The notes under the pieces: generated by a model | Seen by the model: the letters and a program-made list of their open reading frames with translations, nothing else | Databases searched by the model: none | What the model was told of the DNA's origin: nothing | Assembly (NCBI RefSeq): GCF_002090115.1 | Contig: NZ_BBRK01000006.1 | Span: 434,001 to 498,000 of the forward strand | DNA length: 64,000 bases | Reading direction: 5' to 3' | DNA from: Demequina sp. NBRC 110054 | GTDB taxonomy: Bacteria; Actinomycetota; Actinomycetes; Actinomycetales; Demequinaceae | In this document: positions 27,645-40,981 of the stretch, piece by piece | Layout: every line of letters starts with the position of its first letter | How positions within the stretch are numbered: position 1 is the first letter of the stretch | Program-made: the position numbers and the translations under genes

Positions 27645-29809
27645 GAGACGTCCTCCGGCGCAAGGCTCACCCGGCGCAGCAGCTGCGCGTTCGCGGCGAC
27701 GATGATCGTGGACAGGCTCATCGCGAGCGCCGCGATCGCGGGCGGCATCGTGATGCCCCACGGCGCGAGCACGCCCGCGGCGAGCGGGATCGCGATGACG
27801 TTGTACCCCGTCGCCCACACGAGGTTCTGGCGCATCTTGCGGTACGTCGCGCGCGACAGCTCGATCGCGCCGAGCAGGCCGCGCGGGTCCGAGGACGCGA
27901 GCACGAGGCCAGCAGCCTCCATCGCGACGTCGGTGCCGGCGCCGATTGCCACGCCCACGTCCGCCCTGGCGAGCGCGGGAGCGTCGTTGACACCATCCCC
28001 GACCATCGCGACGCGGCGACCCTTGCGCTGAAGGTCGGCGACCGCATCGTCCTTGTCCTCGGGGAGCACCTCGGCGTAGACGTCGTCGATGCCGAGCTCG
28101 CCGGCGACCGCGTCCGCGACGGCCTGCGAGTCGCCGGTGAGCAGCGCCACGGACACGTCGCGCGCGTGGAGAGCGTCGATCGCGGCGCGCGATTCCTCGC
28201 GGATCGGGTCGGACGTCGTGAATGCCCCCGCGACCGCGTCGCCGACCACCACGTACAGGACCGAGCCTCCGGAGTCGCGCCACTCCTCGGCGACGTTCGC
28301 GATCTGGTCCGGCTCGGACAGGTCGAGCTCGTCGAGGAGCGCGGGTCCGCCGACCGCGACGGTCTCGCCGTCCACCGTCGCGCGCACTCCACGGCCGGGA
28401 AGCGTGTCGATGTCGTCGGCCTCCGGGATGTCGAGCCCCGCGTCGGTGGCCGCCTTCACGACGGCGCGGCCCACCGGGTGCTCGGAGTCGGACTCGACCG
28501 CGGCCGCGAGCGCGAGCATGCGGTCCTCTCCGTCCGGGTCGACCGAGGCCTTGTCGGTCAGCTCGTGGGCACCCTGCGTGAGGGTTCCGGTCTTGTCGAA
28601 CAGCACGGCATCCACGAGGCGCATCTGCTCGAGCGCGCCCGAATCCTTCACGAGGATGCCCTGCTTCGCGGAGACCGAGGTCGAGATCGCGACCACGAGC
28701 GGGATCGCGAGGCCCAGCGCGTGCGGGCACGCGACGACGAGGACCGAGACCGCCCTGATCAGCCCCGTGCCAGGGTCGCCCATCGCCGCGTTGACCGCGA
28801 AGGTCGCGACGGCCGCCGCGAGCGCGATGTAGAACAGCCACTCGGCGGCCCGGTCCGCGAGGCGGCGAGTGCCCGAGCGCGACGCCTGCGCGTCGCTGAC
28901 CATCCGCTGGATGCCTGCGAGCGCGGTGTCGTCGCCGATGGCCGTGATCTCGACCCGCAGCGAGCCGTCTGTCGCGACCGTGCCCGCGACCACGCGGTCG
29001 CCCTCACCGCGGCTCACGGGCTCGGACTCGCCAGTCACCATCGACTCGTCCATGCTCGCCTCACCCGAGACGATGCTGCCGTCGGCGGGCACGCGCCCAC
29101 CGGGGCGGACGACGACGGTGTCGCCTTCCGCGAGGTCCGACACCGACACGTGTTCGGTGCCGTCCCCGGTCACCCGTTCCGCATCGTCCGGCAGCAGCTC
29201 AGCGAGCGCCTGCAGCGCGCCCTGAGCCTGGCCGACCACCTTCAGCTCCTGCCAGTGACCGAGGAGCATCACGACCACGAGGGCCGCAAGCTCCCACCAG
29301 AAGTCAAGGTCGGCGAGCCCGAGAGTCGAAGCGACCGAGGCGCCGAACGCGACCGTGATCGCGAGCGAGATGAGCGTCATCATGCCGGGCTTGCGGTCCC
29401 GCAGCTCGTCGCGCCAGGCCATCGTCAGGAACGGACGCCCGCCCCACGCGAAGATCGCGGTGCCGAGGATCGGCGGGATCCAACCGCTGAGCGGCAGGTC
29501 GTAGCCGAACCAGCCCTCGATCGTCGACGAGAACGCGATGACAGGGACCGCGAGCGCGAGGTTCCACCAGAAGTACCGGCGGAACATCATCGCGTGGCCC
29601 GAGTGGTCGGTGTGGTGCGAGTGGTCGCCGTGGCCCTGGTGCGCGTCGTGGGTCTCGTGCGCGTCGTGGGTCTCGTGCGCGTCGTGGGTCTCGTGCGCGT
29701 CGTGGGTCTCGTGCGCGTCGTGGGTCTCGTGCGCGTCGTGGGTCTCGTGCGCGTCGTGCTGATCAGTGCCCGATTCGTGCGTCGTGTCGTGGGCTGTGCC
29801 GTGCTGCAT
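27641..29809 (-). CDS. copB: CopB-type copper/heavy-metal P-type ATPase
   Basis: 722 residues. Plasma-membrane P1B-type ATPase with TGES (259-262), transmembrane metal motif CPH (361-363), phosphorylation motif DKTGT (405-409), HP (444-445) and GDGVNDAP (604-611). CPH rather than CPC places it in the P1B-3/CopB group (Cu2+, Ag+ or Cu+ export). It has no CxxC metal domain; instead residues 3-74 are a His-rich tail with six exact HDAHET repeats, encoded by an 18-bp tandem DNA repeat. AGGAGGTATTC before the ATG is a near-perfect ribosome site. A CueR-like site lies upstream. Confidence 0.93.
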   Translation of the reverse strand: MQHGTAHDTTHESGTDQHDAHETHDAHETHDAHETHDAHETHDAHETHDAHETHDAHQGHGDHSHHTDHSGHAMMFRRYFWWNLALAVPVIAFSSTIEGWFGYDLPLSGWIPPILGTAIFAWGGRPFLTMAWRDELRDRKPGMMTLISLAITVAFGASVASTLGLADLDFWWELAALVVVMLLGHWQELKVVGQAQGALQALAELLPDDAERVTGDGTEHVSVSDLAEGDTVVVRPGGRVPADGSIVSGEASMDESMVTGESEPVSRGEGDRVVAGTVATDGSLRVEITAIGDDTALAGIQRMVSDAQASRSGTRRLADRAAEWLFYIALAAAVATFAVNAAMGDPGTGLIRAVSVLVVACPHALGLAIPLVVAISTSVSAKQGILVKDSGALEQMRLVDAVLFDKTGTLTQGAHELTDKASVDPDGEDRMLALAAAVESDSEHPVGRAVVKAATDAGLDIPEADDIDTLPGRGVRATVDGETVAVGGPALLDELDLSEPDQIANVAEEWRDSGGSVLYVVVGDAVAGAFTTSDPIREESRAAIDALHARDVSVALLTGDSQAVADAVAGELGIDDVYAEVLPEDKDDAVADLQRKGRRVAMVGDGVNDAPALARADVGVAIGAGTDVAMEAAGLVLASSDPRGLLGAIELSRATYRKMRQNLVWATGYNVIAIPLAAGVLAPWGITMPPAIAALAMSLSTIIVAANAQLLRRVSLAPEDVS
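29641..29758. repeat. 18-bp tandem repeat in copB
   Basis: Six identical copies of GCGCGTCGTGGGTCTCGT (29641-29748) plus a 10-base partial copy. Each unit encodes HDAHET on the minus strand. Exact identity between units points to recent expansion or ongoing slippage. Confidence 0.9.
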
Positions 29810-29838
29810 GAATACCTCCTGGAGGGGACAACGCATTC

Positions 29839-29870
29839 ACGGTAGGGATTCCATCCCACTGGAAGGTCAA
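29839..29870 (-). promoter_or_regulatory. CueR/MerR-like promoter of copB
   Basis: On the minus strand TTGACC (-35; 29865-29870) and TACCGT (-10; 29839-29844) are 20 bases apart, with the dyad TTCCA-N6-TGGAA (29849-29864) inside the spacer. ACCTTCC is the left half of the CueR box; the right half is degenerate. No copper-type MerR gene is in the window. Confidence 0.6.
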
Positions 29871-29972
29871 GCCCTTGAGGCGCCGTCGCGGCTCCCGCCC
29901 GCTCCGCGCGGCCAGGCGCTGCGTCCCGAGGTCCCCCGGGGACACGCGAGCTGGATCCCCCTGGACACGCGA

Positions 29973-30002
29973 GAGGGGCCCGCCCCGCAGGACGAGCCCC
30001 TC
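29973..30002 (-). terminator. Terminator of gatCAB
   Basis: GAGGGGC ... GGCCCCTC hairpin about 20 bases after the gatB stop on the minus strand. No U-run. Confidence 0.5.
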
Positions 30003-30020
30003 ATCGAGTACAGCGGCGGT

Positions 30021-31544
30021 TCAGCCCTCCACGCCGGCGCGCTGCAGGATGATCTCCCGCACGCGTCCCGCGTCGGCCTGACCGCGCGTGGCCTTCATGA
30101 CCGCGCCGACGATCGCGCCGGCGGCCTGGACCTTTCCGTCCTGGATCTTCTGGAGCACGTCGGGCTGCGCCGCGAGCGCCTCGTCGACGGCCTTCTCGAG
30201 CGCCGAGTCGTCCGAGACGACCTCGAGCCCGCGAGCCTCGACGACGGCGGTCGGCGAACCCTCGCCCGCGAGCACGCCCTGGAGCGCCTGCCGTGCGAGC
30301 TTGTCGTTGATGCGGCCCGAGTCGACGAGCGACTGCAGCTCGGCCACGTCCGCGGGCGTCACCGCGAGAGCGTCGAGCGAGGTCTCCTGCTCGTTCGCGA
30401 CGCGCGCGAGCTCGCCCATCCACCACTTGCGGGCGGCCTGCGGGCTCGCACCGGCCTCCACCGTGGCGATGAGCAGCGGGATCGCGTCGGCGGCGACCAC
30501 GTCGCGCATCTCGAGGTCGGAGAAGCCCCACTCGTCCTTCAGGCGCGCGCGCATCTTGGCGGGGTGCTCGGGGATGGTGCCCCGCAGCTCCTCGACCCAC
30601 TCGCGCGACGGCTCGACGGGCAGCAGGTCGGGCTCCGGGAAGTACCGGTAGTCCTCGGCCTCCTCCTTGGAGCGACCCGACGTCGTGGACTCGGTGTCCT
30701 CGTGCCAGTGGCGGGTCTCCTGGTGGACCGGCTTGCCGTCCGACAGCAGCGCGGCCTGGCGGCCCGCCTCGAAGTGGATCGCCTTCTCGATCGCGCGGAG
30801 CGAGTTGACGTTCTTGGTCTCGGAGCGCTTGCCGAACGGCACCGCCGACTGGTCGTCGCCCGCGGGGGCCTTGGGACGCAGCGACAGGTTCACGTCGGCG
30901 CGCACCGAGCCCTGGTCCATGCGGCCGTCGGAGATGCCGAGACCGCGGACGATGTCGCGGATCGTCGCGACGTACGCGCGAGCGACCTCGGCGGTGCGCG
31001 AGCCCATGCCCTCGATCGGCTTGGTGACGATCTCGACGAGCGGGACGCCGCCTCGGTTGTAGTCGACCAGCGAGTAGTCGGCGCCCTGGATGCCGCCGGA
31101 GCCACCCACGTGGGTGTTCTTGCCGGCGTCCTCCTCCATGTGCGCGCGCTCGATGCCGATCTGCACCACGGTGCCGTCGTCGAGGACCACATCAAGCGAG
31201 CCCTCGTAGCAGGTCGGCTCGTCGTACTGCGAGATCTGGTAGTCCTTCGCAAGGTCCGGGTAGAAGTAGTTCTTCCTCGCGAAGCGGCTCGACTCGCGGA
31301 TCGAGCAGCCGAGCGCGAGACCCAGACGGATCGCCGACTCGACGGCCTTCTCGTTCGTCACCGGCATGGCGCCGGGAAGCCCCAGGCAGACCGGGCACAC
31401 CTGCGTGTTCGGCTCGGCGCCGAACTCGTTGGCGCAGCCGCAGAACATCTTGGTCTTCGTGTTGAGCTCCACGTGGACCTCGATGCCGAACACCGGGTCG
31501 AAGTCCTCCATGGCCTCGTCGTAGCTCGTCAGCGCGGTGCTCAC
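30021..31544 (-). CDS. gatB: Asp/Glu-tRNA amidotransferase subunit B
   Basis: 507 residues. With GatA and GatC it converts Glu-tRNA(Gln) and/or Asp-tRNA(Asn) to the amide. [19 protein letters not shown] at the N-terminus is the kinase-like domain signature with its zinc cysteines (CGC ... CPVC), [16 protein letters not shown] follows, and a YqeY-type tail domain begins near residue 350. GTG start at 31544 overlapping the gatA stop (GTGA) and preceded by GGAGGTG. Confidence 0.96.
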   Translation of the reverse strand: MSTALTSYDEAMEDFDPVFGIEVHVELNTKTKMFCGCANEFGAEPNTQVCPVCLGLPGAMPVTNEKAVESAIRLGLALGCSIRESSRFARKNYFYPDLAKDYQISQYDEPTCYEGSLDVVLDDGTVVQIGIERAHMEEDAGKNTHVGGSGGIQGADYSLVDYNRGGVPLVEIVTKPIEGMGSRTAEVARAYVATIRDIVRGLGISDGRMDQGSVRADVNLSLRPKAPAGDDQSAVPFGKRSETKNVNSLRAIEKAIHFEAGRQAALLSDGKPVHQETRHWHEDTESTTSGRSKEEAEDYRYFPEPDLLPVEPSREWVEELRGTIPEHPAKMRARLKDEWGFSDLEMRDVVAADAIPLLIATVEAGASPQAARKWWMGELARVANEQETSLDALAVTPADVAELQSLVDSGRINDKLARQALQGVLAGEGSPTAVVEARGLEVVSDDSALEKAVDEALAAQPDVLQKIQDGKVQAAGAIVGAVMKATRGQADAGRVREIILQRAGVEG

Positions 31545-33046
31545 TCGGCCACCTCCAGCTCGGGGGCCTGCGCAGTCAAGGCGCCACCCCACTCCTCGGT
31601 CAGCGAGGCCTCGAGGGCCGCGCCGACGCGGTACAGGCGGGCATCCTCGTGCGCGGGCGCGAGGATCTGGAAGCCGACCGGCAGACCGTCCTCGGGAGCG
31701 ACGCCCGCCGGCAGCGACATGCCGGGGATTCCCGCGAGGTTGGCGGGAATCGTGGCGACGTCGTTGAGGTACATCGCGAGCGGGTCGTCGAGGCGCTCAC
31801 CGAGCTTGAAAGGCGTCGTGGGCGTCGTGGGCGACACCAGCACGTCGGCCTGCTCGAACGCCGCCGCGAAGTCGCGCTGGATGAGCGTGCGGACCTTCTG
31901 TGCGGAGCCGTAGTAGGCGTCGTAGTAGCCGGCCGACAGGGCGTACGTGCCGAGGATGATGCGGCGCTTCACCTCGTCGCCGAAGCCCTCGGCGCGGGTC
32001 GCGAGCATCGTCTTCTCGACCGTCTCCTTCTCGACGCGGAGGCCGAAGCGCACCGAGTCGAACTTGGCGAGGTTGGAGGACGCCTCCGACGGCAGGATCA
32101 GGTAGTACGCGGCGAGCGCGAACTCGAACGACGGGCACGAGACCTCGACGATCTCGGCGCCCATCGCCTTGAGCCGCTCGAGCGACTCCTCGAAGCGCTG
32201 CTCGACGCCGGCCTGATAGCCCTCGCCAGACAGCTCCTTGATGACGCCGACCTTCACGCCCGTGAGGTCCTTGGTCGCGCCCTGCATCGCGGCGTCGACG
32301 CAGGCCGGGACCGGCTCGTCGAGGCTCGTCGCGTCCTTGGGGTCGTGGCCGCCCATGACCTCGTGCAGCATCGCGGTGTCGAGCACCGTACGACCGCACG
32401 GGCCGAGCTGGTCCAGGGACGAGGCGAGCGCGATCGCGCCGTAGCGGGACACACCACCGTAGGTGGGCTTCACGCCGACCGTCGCGGTCACGGACGCGGG
32501 CTGGCGGATCGAGCCTCCGGTGTCCGAGCCGATCGCGAGCGGCGCCTCGAAGGCCGCGAGCGCCGCGGCCGAGCCGCCACCCGAGCCGCCCGGGATGCGG
32601 TCGAGGTCCCACGGGTTGTGGGTGGGGCCGTAGCCGGAGTGCTCGGTCGACGAGCCCATCGCGAACTCATCCATGTTGGTCTTGCCGAGGATCGGCATGC
32701 GCGCGGCCTTGAGGTTCGCGGACACGGTCGAGTCGTACGGCGGAATCCAGCCCTCGAGGATCTTGGAGCCGGCCGTGGTCGGCAGCCCCTCGGTCACGAG
32801 CACGTCCTTCACCGCGACCGGCACACCGGCCACGGCGGGCAGCTCGACGCCCGCGGCGCGGTCCTCGTCCACCTTGCGCGCGGTCGCGAGCGCACCCTCG
32901 GGGTCCAGGTGGAGGAAGGCGTGCACGGGTCCGTCGACGGCGGCGATGCGGTCGAGGTGCGCCTGCGTGAGCTCGACGCTCGTGACCTCGCCGGCCACCA
33001 GCGCGGCCGCCATCTCCGCGGCGGTCTTGCGGGTCCAGTCGGTCAT
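31541..33046 (-). CDS. gatA: Asp/Glu-tRNA amidotransferase subunit A
   Basis: 501 residues. Amidase-signature glutaminase subunit that releases ammonia for GatB. The Ser-cisSer-Lys catalytic set is seen as Lys in PVAVKDV (near residue 79), the glycine/serine-rich loop [16 protein letters not shown] and the nucleophile region [16 protein letters not shown] overlap with gatC at its start, GTGA overlap with gatB at its end, so all three subunits are translationally coupled. Confidence 0.97.
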   Translation of the reverse strand: MTDWTRKTAAEMAAALVAGEVTSVELTQAHLDRIAAVDGPVHAFLHLDPEGALATARKVDEDRAAGVELPAVAGVPVAVKDVLVTEGLPTTAGSKILEGWIPPYDSTVSANLKAARMPILGKTNMDEFAMGSSTEHSGYGPTHNPWDLDRIPGGSGGGSAAALAAFEAPLAIGSDTGGSIRQPASVTATVGVKPTYGGVSRYGAIALASSLDQLGPCGRTVLDTAMLHEVMGGHDPKDATSLDEPVPACVDAAMQGATKDLTGVKVGVIKELSGEGYQAGVEQRFEESLERLKAMGAEIVEVSCPSFEFALAAYYLILPSEASSNLAKFDSVRFGLRVEKETVEKTMLATRAEGFGDEVKRRIILGTYALSAGYYDAYYGSAQKVRTLIQRDFAAAFEQADVLVSPTTPTTPFKLGERLDDPLAMYLNDVATIPANLAGIPGMSLPAGVAPEDGLPVGFQILAPAHEDARLYRVGAALEASLTEEWGGALTAQAPELEVAE

Positions 33047-33342
33047 GCCTCCTCCCCCAGGATCTGCGGGACGCGGAAGCGTCCCTCGTCGGCCTCGGGA
33101 GCGGCGGCGAGCGCACGCTCCTGCGGCAGCGAGGGCCTCACCTCGTCGGGGCGGTGGACGTTCGACATCGGGATGGGGTGGGAGGTGGCGGGCACGTCGG
33201 TGCCTGCTACCTCGGCGACCTTGGCCACGGCGTCGACGATGGCGGACAGCTGACCCGACAGGCGGTCGAGGTCGTCGTCCGTCATGTCGATGCGCGCGAG
33301 CGCGGCCAGCCGCGCCACGTCAGAGCGTTCGAGGGATGACAT
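33043..33342 (-). CDS. gatC: Asp/Glu-tRNA amidotransferase subunit C
   Basis: 99 residues. Small stabilising subunit that wraps between GatA and Gat[29 protein letters not shown] is the family N-terminal helix pair, and [11 protein letters not shown] ... GRFRVPQIL the C-terminal strap. The ATG is 6 bases after TAGACT on the same strand, so the operon mRNA is probably leaderless. Confidence 0.95.
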   Translation of the reverse strand: MSSLERSDVARLAALARIDMTDDDLDRLSGQLSAIVDAVAKVAEVAGTDVPATSHPIPMSNVHRPDEVRPSLPQERALAAAPEADEGRFRVPQILGEEA

Positions 33343-33348
33343 GCGGCC

Positions 33349-33354
33349 AGTCTA
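33349..33354 (-). promoter_or_regulatory. -10 element of gatCAB
   Basis: TAGACT on the minus strand, 6 bases before the gatC ATG, identical to the hexamer at ilvD. Confidence 0.5.
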
Positions 33355-33407
33355 GTGGCGACGGAGCACTACGTCGGGGCCGGTGGCCCTGCTGCTCCCG
33401 GAGCCGA

Positions 33408-33986
33408 TCACGGCTCCCAGGAGTAGCCCAGAAGCCTCGCGCCAGGAGGCTCGGCCGAGGCGTCGTCCGCGCGCCGCGCGGCCTCCTCGGGGCTGATCCT
33501 CTCCGCCTTCTCGTGGTCCACGAGCCAGTCGAGGTCGGGACGCCGCCGGAAGCCCATGGCCTCATACAGACGATGCGCCGCATGCATGGTCTCGAGCGTC
33601 GACAGGACGACGCGCGAGGCGCCGAGTTCGACCGCCTGGTCGAGCGCAGCCTTGGTGAGGGCGCGTCCCAGTCCGCGCCCACGTTCGAGCGGGGACACCG
33701 CGAGCATTCGCAGCTCGTACTCGTCGCCCGTCGCGAGCTCGGTGAAGCGGCTGCCCGGCGGGACGAGGGTGATGGTCCCGACCGCCGCGCCCTCTCCGTG
33801 GCCGCCGTCGGCGAGCATCAGCAGGATGGCGTCCTCGGCGCGGGTCTGGGCGTCGCGCAGCTGCGGCACGTAGGGGTGGGATTGGTCGACGAGTCCATCG
33901 GAGAGATACGCGAGGGCGGTGAGCGCACCGATCTCGGCAAGTCGGGAGTTCTCGTCGGGTGCGACTGCGCGGACGAGGAACGTCAT
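33408..33986 (-). CDS. GNAT-family N-acetyltransferase
   Basis: 192 residues. Acetyl-CoA binding motif A is MLAVSPLERGRGLGRALTKAAL (about residues 93-114, R-G-x-G-x-A/G), followed by the beta-bulge strand SRVVLSTLETMHAAHRLYEAMGF. The acceptor substrate cannot be told. AAGGAGG precedes the ATG. Downstream of the OmpA-like pair on the same strand but 90 bases away with its own possible -10 (TACACT). Confidence 0.85.
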   Translation of the reverse strand: MTFLVRAVAPDENSRLAEIGALTALAYLSDGLVDQSHPYVPQLRDAQTRAEDAILLMLADGGHGEGAAVGTITLVPPGSRFTELATGDEYELRMLAVSPLERGRGLGRALTKAALDQAVELGASRVVLSTLETMHAAHRLYEAMGFRRRPDLDWLVDHEKAERISPEEAARRADDASAEPPGARLLGYSWEP

Positions 33987-34077
33987 CCGGTCGCCTCCTT
34001 CCGGGGTTCGAGGCTCAGGCGTCGTTGCCTGCCGTCAGTGTACGGAAACCGCGGCACGAGGGCCGAGTCGTGCTGTC

Positions 34078-34899
34078 CTACGCGTCCGTGGTGGGCTTGC
34101 CCTCGGGGTCGGTGGTCGCGGGCTTGTCCTCGCCGGACTGCGCGGACTTCGCGGCCTCGGCCTCACGCCGGCCGAGCGGCACCTGCAGCGCCTCGATCTC
34201 GGGCACGAACACGCTCCCCGTGTCGGCACCCCCATAGGAGCCGTAGGGACTCTCGACCTTGGGCGCGTGGCGACCGCGTCGTCTTCTCGAGGCGTGGGCC
34301 GGGGCCGCATGCTCGGCGTGCGGGGTCTCGGCCTCCGCGGCCTCGGGGTGTGTGGCCTCTACGACGCTCTCGGGGTCGGCGGCCGCCTCCGCGGCGGGTT
34401 CGGATTCGGGCTTCGGCGCAGCAGACCGACGCTTCGCGGCCCCGGGCGACGTGGACAACGAGGCGAACGTCGACACGGCCTCGCCGAGGGTGTCGACGTC
34501 CACGTCCTCCCTTTGAGGCTCGGTCGCGGCGGTCCGGGAGACCGGCTCCGACTCTGGCTCCGGCTCGTCAGCGGTCTGTGCAACGGTCTCGACCGCGGGG
34601 GCAGGCGCGGGGGCGGAAGGGCTCATCGGCTCCTCCACTGCCTCGTCGGCGGGCTCCGTGTCTGCCGTCACCACGTCCTCCGAGGACTCCGACTCGTCGG
34701 GGCCCCCATCTGCGGATGGCGCCTCGTCGGGGGTGTCTTCAACGGCCGCAGGCGCTTCGGCTGCGCGCTCGTCGGGCGCGGACACGACGTGCCCTCCGAC
34801 CGTGTATCGCCGCAGGTAATAGCCCACGATCACACCGAGAATGAACGCGACCAGGAGCCAGAGCCAGGCCTCAGTCATGACAGCACTCATGATCGTCAT
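34078..34899 (-). CDS. Acidic single-pass membrane protein
   Basis: 273 residues. One transmembrane helix at about residues 11-30 (AWLWLLVAFILGVIVGYYL) followed by basic RRY and then a long Glu/Ala/Pro-rich, very acidic, low-complexity region; the last 60 residues regain order (HAPKVESPYGSYGG ... VFVPEIEALQVPLGRREAE). The start overlaps the stop of the OmpA-like gene (ATGA), so the two proteins probably act together. No family recognised; the arrangement recalls the small membrane partners of mycobacterial ArfA. Confidence 0.65.
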   Translation of the reverse strand: MTIMSAVMTEAWLWLLVAFILGVIVGYYLRRYTVGGHVVSAPDERAAEAPAAVEDTPDEAPSADGGPDESESSEDVVTADTEPADEAVEEPMSPSAPAPAPAVETVAQTADEPEPESEPVSRTAATEPQREDVDVDTLGEAVSTFASLSTSPGAAKRRSAAPKPESEPAAEAAADPESVVEATHPEAAEAETPHAEHAAPAHASRRRRGRHAPKVESPYGSYGGADTGSVFVPEIEALQVPLGRREAEAAKSAQSGEDKPATTDPEGKPTTDA

Positions 34900-35705
34900 C
34901 CCTCTTCCGTGATCGTGATCTCGACGCGTCGATTCTGTGCGCGCCCCGCCTCGGTGGCGTTGGAGGCGACCGGCGAGTCCTCGCCATACGCGGCGGTCTT
35001 CAGGAGGTCAGAGGGCACCCCGGCGCGCGCGAGGTACTCGGCCACATTGGCGGCCCGCTCCTCCGTGAGCTCCTGGTTCTCCTCCTCGGTGCCATACGAG
35101 TCGCTGTAGGCATCCAGGTGGACCGTGATGCCCTCGTGCGTCTCGAGAGCGTCGATGATGCTGTCGGCCACGGAGTCGAGCGACTTCTTGGCCTTCGACG
35201 TGAGATCGGAGGAGAAGGCCTCGAACAGCACTGGCTCGAAGTCGGGAAGCGGCGTGGTGGCGGTCTCGTCGGGAGTCGCGCTCGGCGACGCGGACTCGGC
35301 GGGCGAGGCCGTGTCGGAGGGCTCGGCGGACTCCGACGGCTCGTCGGTCGGGTCCTCGGAGGTCGACGTGGGCTCGGGCGTGGGGCTCGGGTCGAGAGAC
35401 GCGTCCGCGGTGTAGGTCAGCGATGTGATGAGGGCGATGCCGTCCACGGCGGACGCGGCCGCCTCCTGATCCCCACTCGGCCCCCGCAGCTCGACCTCGC
35501 GATAGCGAACGTCGGCGACGACGACGTTCTCGAGGCCCGCCTCATCGAGCGCCTCCCGCGCCTGCGACTCCGCGGAAGAGGCGACCGACGCGGTGAAGCC
35601 CCAGGTGACGAGCGTGAGGGTGAGCGCGAGCCCGAGGAGCAGCAACCACCATCGGATGGGGCCGGCGACGTACCGCCGACCGTGCCCCTGGCCTTCGCCG
35701 TTCAT
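34896..35705 (-). CDS. OmpA-family protein with BON-like domain (ArfA-like)
   Basis: 269 residues. Transmembrane helix at about 19-41, then a BON-like segment (SSAESQAREALDEAGLENVVVADVRYREVELRG ... AASAVDGI), a Ser/Thr/Pro/Asp-rich linker, and a C-terminal OmpA domain (VHLDAYSDSYGTEEENQELTEERAANVAEYL ... SNATEAGRAQNRRVEITI) that in this family binds peptidoglycan. TM-BON-OmpA is the architecture of mycobacterial OmpATb/ArfA. The classic LSxxRAxxV motif is present as LTEERAANV. AGGAGGGTGACG precedes the ATG at 35705. Confidence 0.85.
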   Translation of the reverse strand: MNGEGQGHGRRYVAGPIRWWLLLLGLALTLTLVTWGFTASVASSAESQAREALDEAGLENVVVADVRYREVELRGPSGDQEAAASAVDGIALITSLTYTADASLDPSPTPEPTSTSEDPTDEPSESAEPSDTASPAESASPSATPDETATTPLPDFEPVLFEAFSSDLTSKAKKSLDSVADSIIDALETHEGITVHLDAYSDSYGTEEENQELTEERAANVAEYLARAGVPSDLLKTAAYGEDSPVASNATEAGRAQNRRVEITITEEG

Positions 35706-35818
35706 CGTCACCCTCCTGACGTGCACGCGACACTGCGGTGTTTCCTGTCACCTTAGACCCGAGCGCAAGCCCCGGAGCCTTACCGCCGCGGTGTCGGGCG
35801 TGCCGTCGCGCCGTCCGC

Positions 35819-39468
<3,650 letters not shown>

Positions 39469-39519
39469 GGCGGCCTCGGCGACCGGCCCTGCTGCCCCCG
39501 CCTCAGCGGGCAGAAGGGC

Positions 39520-40104
39520 TCAGTGTGCGACCTGCTGCTTGACCGTGATGAGCTGCGCGGTCCCCGAGGACGCCCACCATCGGTGGGCGACTCCCCCCAC
39601 GTAGTAGGCGGCGTCTCCCACCGCGAGCACCTGCTCCTCGCCGTCGAGCTCGAGGTGAAGCTCTCCGGACACGACGGTCACCCACTCGTCCTCCGCGTGC
39701 GTGAAGACCTCGCCCGGCTCGGTGCGTGCGCATTCGATCGCCATCGGCAGGAACGGCCTCGCACCGCGCGCGAGCGCCACCGCCCTGTCCTGCGCGAAGT
39801 CCGACACCGCGTCGTCCGCGTCGGAGGCGCGACGAACCTCGACGCGCGGCGGCGCCTCGCCGCCCGCAACGGCCTCCGCGGCCGCCATGAGCTCGACGGG
39901 GCTCGTCTCGAGCGCCACCGCGATGCGCCGCAGCGACGGTAGCGAGAAGTTCGCCAGTCCACGCTCGACCTGGCTCAGGAACGGATGCGACAGGCCCGTC
40001 GCCTCGGCGAGCTGCACGAGCGTCAGCCCGCGCTCCCGCCGCAGCTCGCGCACGCGCGCGCCGAGACGTTCCTCGGCGCCTTCGGTGTCGGTGCCTGGGG
40101 ACAC
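39520..40104 (-). CDS. XRE-family regulator with C-terminal cupin
   Basis: About 194 residues. Helix-turn-helix at about residues 14-70 (LGARVRELRRERGLTLVQLAEATGLSHPFLSQVERG) and a small-molecule-sensing cupin at the C-terminus (FTHAEDEWVTVVSGELHLELDGEE ... GDAAYY ... HRWW). The GTG at 40104 has GAGGTGA eight bases upstream that overlaps the permease stop; a GTG at 40116 is an alternative. Last gene of the ABC-transporter operon, so it is the best candidate for local control of purine uptake/catabolism. Confidence 0.85.
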   Translation of the reverse strand: MSPGTDTEGAEERLGARVRELRRERGLTLVQLAEATGLSHPFLSQVERGLANFSLPSLRRIAVALETSPVELMAAAEAVAGGEAPPRVEVRRASDADDAVSDFAQDRAVALARGARPFLPMAIECARTEPGEVFTHAEDEWVTVVSGELHLELDGEEQVLAVGDAAYYVGGVAHRWWASSGTAQLITVKQQVAH

Positions 40105-40117
40105 GGCTCGACTCACC

Positions 40118-40981
40118 TCACAGGCGCTTCGTCGGATGCATGCCCATGCGGGTCAGCACCGTGTTCTCGAGGATCGCGACCAGGTTGTAGAGCACGAGGG
40201 ACACGAGCGTCACGACGACGACCGAGGCCCACAGCTCGTCGAACTTCGCGGACGTCGAGTAGCCGTTGATGACGCCGCCGATGCCCGAGCCCGTCGCAAG
40301 CCATTCGGCCAGGAGCGCACCGGTGATCGCGCCGGGCACCGACACGCGCACCGCGGCGAAGAAGGCCGGTAGCGAGGCGGGCAGAGCGACCTTGGTGAGC
40401 TGCTTGATCGAGCCACCGCCGTAGACCTGCACGACCTCGAGGGTCTGCTGCGAGGCCTGCTGGAGGCCGAAGGCGATGTTCACGAGCGCCGGGAACAGGA
40501 CGACGATGCCGCCCATCACCGCGACGGTCGCGAACTCGCGACCGAAGATCATGATGATGATCGGCGCGAAGGCGACCAGCGGCACGGAGCGCAGGAGCAG
40601 CGCGATCGGCATCATCGCGTGCTCGAAGCCCTTGGACAGGCGGAAGCCGATGGCCCCGAGCAGGGCGATCAGCAGACCCGCGACGAATCCGATGACCGCG
40701 TCGCCGAGCGTGACGGCGAGGTTGCCCATGATCTCCGCGCGGTTGGCCGCGGCCTCCTCCTCGACGAAGAAGAAGTTCCACACGTCCGCAGGCCCCTTGG
40801 CCACATACGGCGAGAGGTCGGAGACGATCAGGATCATCTGCCACATCACGGCCACGCCGACGAGCGTGAGGAGGAACGTCAGCAGCGAGCTGCCGAGCGC
40901 CTTGAGCGTGGCCCTGCGCGCCTGACGCTTGACGTCGTCGGCGAGGTTGGGGCTCGACCCTGCGATGGCGGTGGCGGTCAT
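40118..40981 (-). CDS. ABC transporter permease (SsuC/TauC type)
   Basis: 287 residues, about six transmembrane segments. The EAA loop that docks the ATPase is seen as EVVQVYGGGSIKQLTKVALPASLPAFFAAVRVSVPGA. The ATG at 40981 overlaps the preceding permease stop (ATGA). With the other permease it would form a heterodimeric channel of the nitrate/sulfonate/pyrimidine-precursor (NMT1/SsuA) import class. Confidence 0.9.
   Translation of the reverse strand: MTATAIAGSSPNLADDVKRQARRATLKALGSSLLTFLLTLVGVAVMWQMILIVSDLSPYVAKGPADVWNFFFVEEEAAANRAEIMGNLAVTLGDAVIGFVAGLLIALLGAIGFRLSKGFEHAMMPIALLLRSVPLVAFAPIIIMIFGREFATVAVMGGIVVLFPALVNIAFGLQQASQQTLEVVQVYGGGSIKQLTKVALPASLPAFFAAVRVSVPGAITGALLAEWLATGSGIGGVINGYSTSAKFDELWASVVVVTLVSLVLYNLVAILENTVLTRMGMHPTKRL

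Noticed and set aside
29641..29758. CRISPR-like array
   Set aside because: The 18-bp units are contiguous with no spacers and encode an in-frame His-rich peptide.
29538..29762. Plus-strand frame with repeated Cys-Ala-Ser-Trp-Val-Ser units
   Set aside because: Shadow of the copB 18-bp repeat on the opposite strand.
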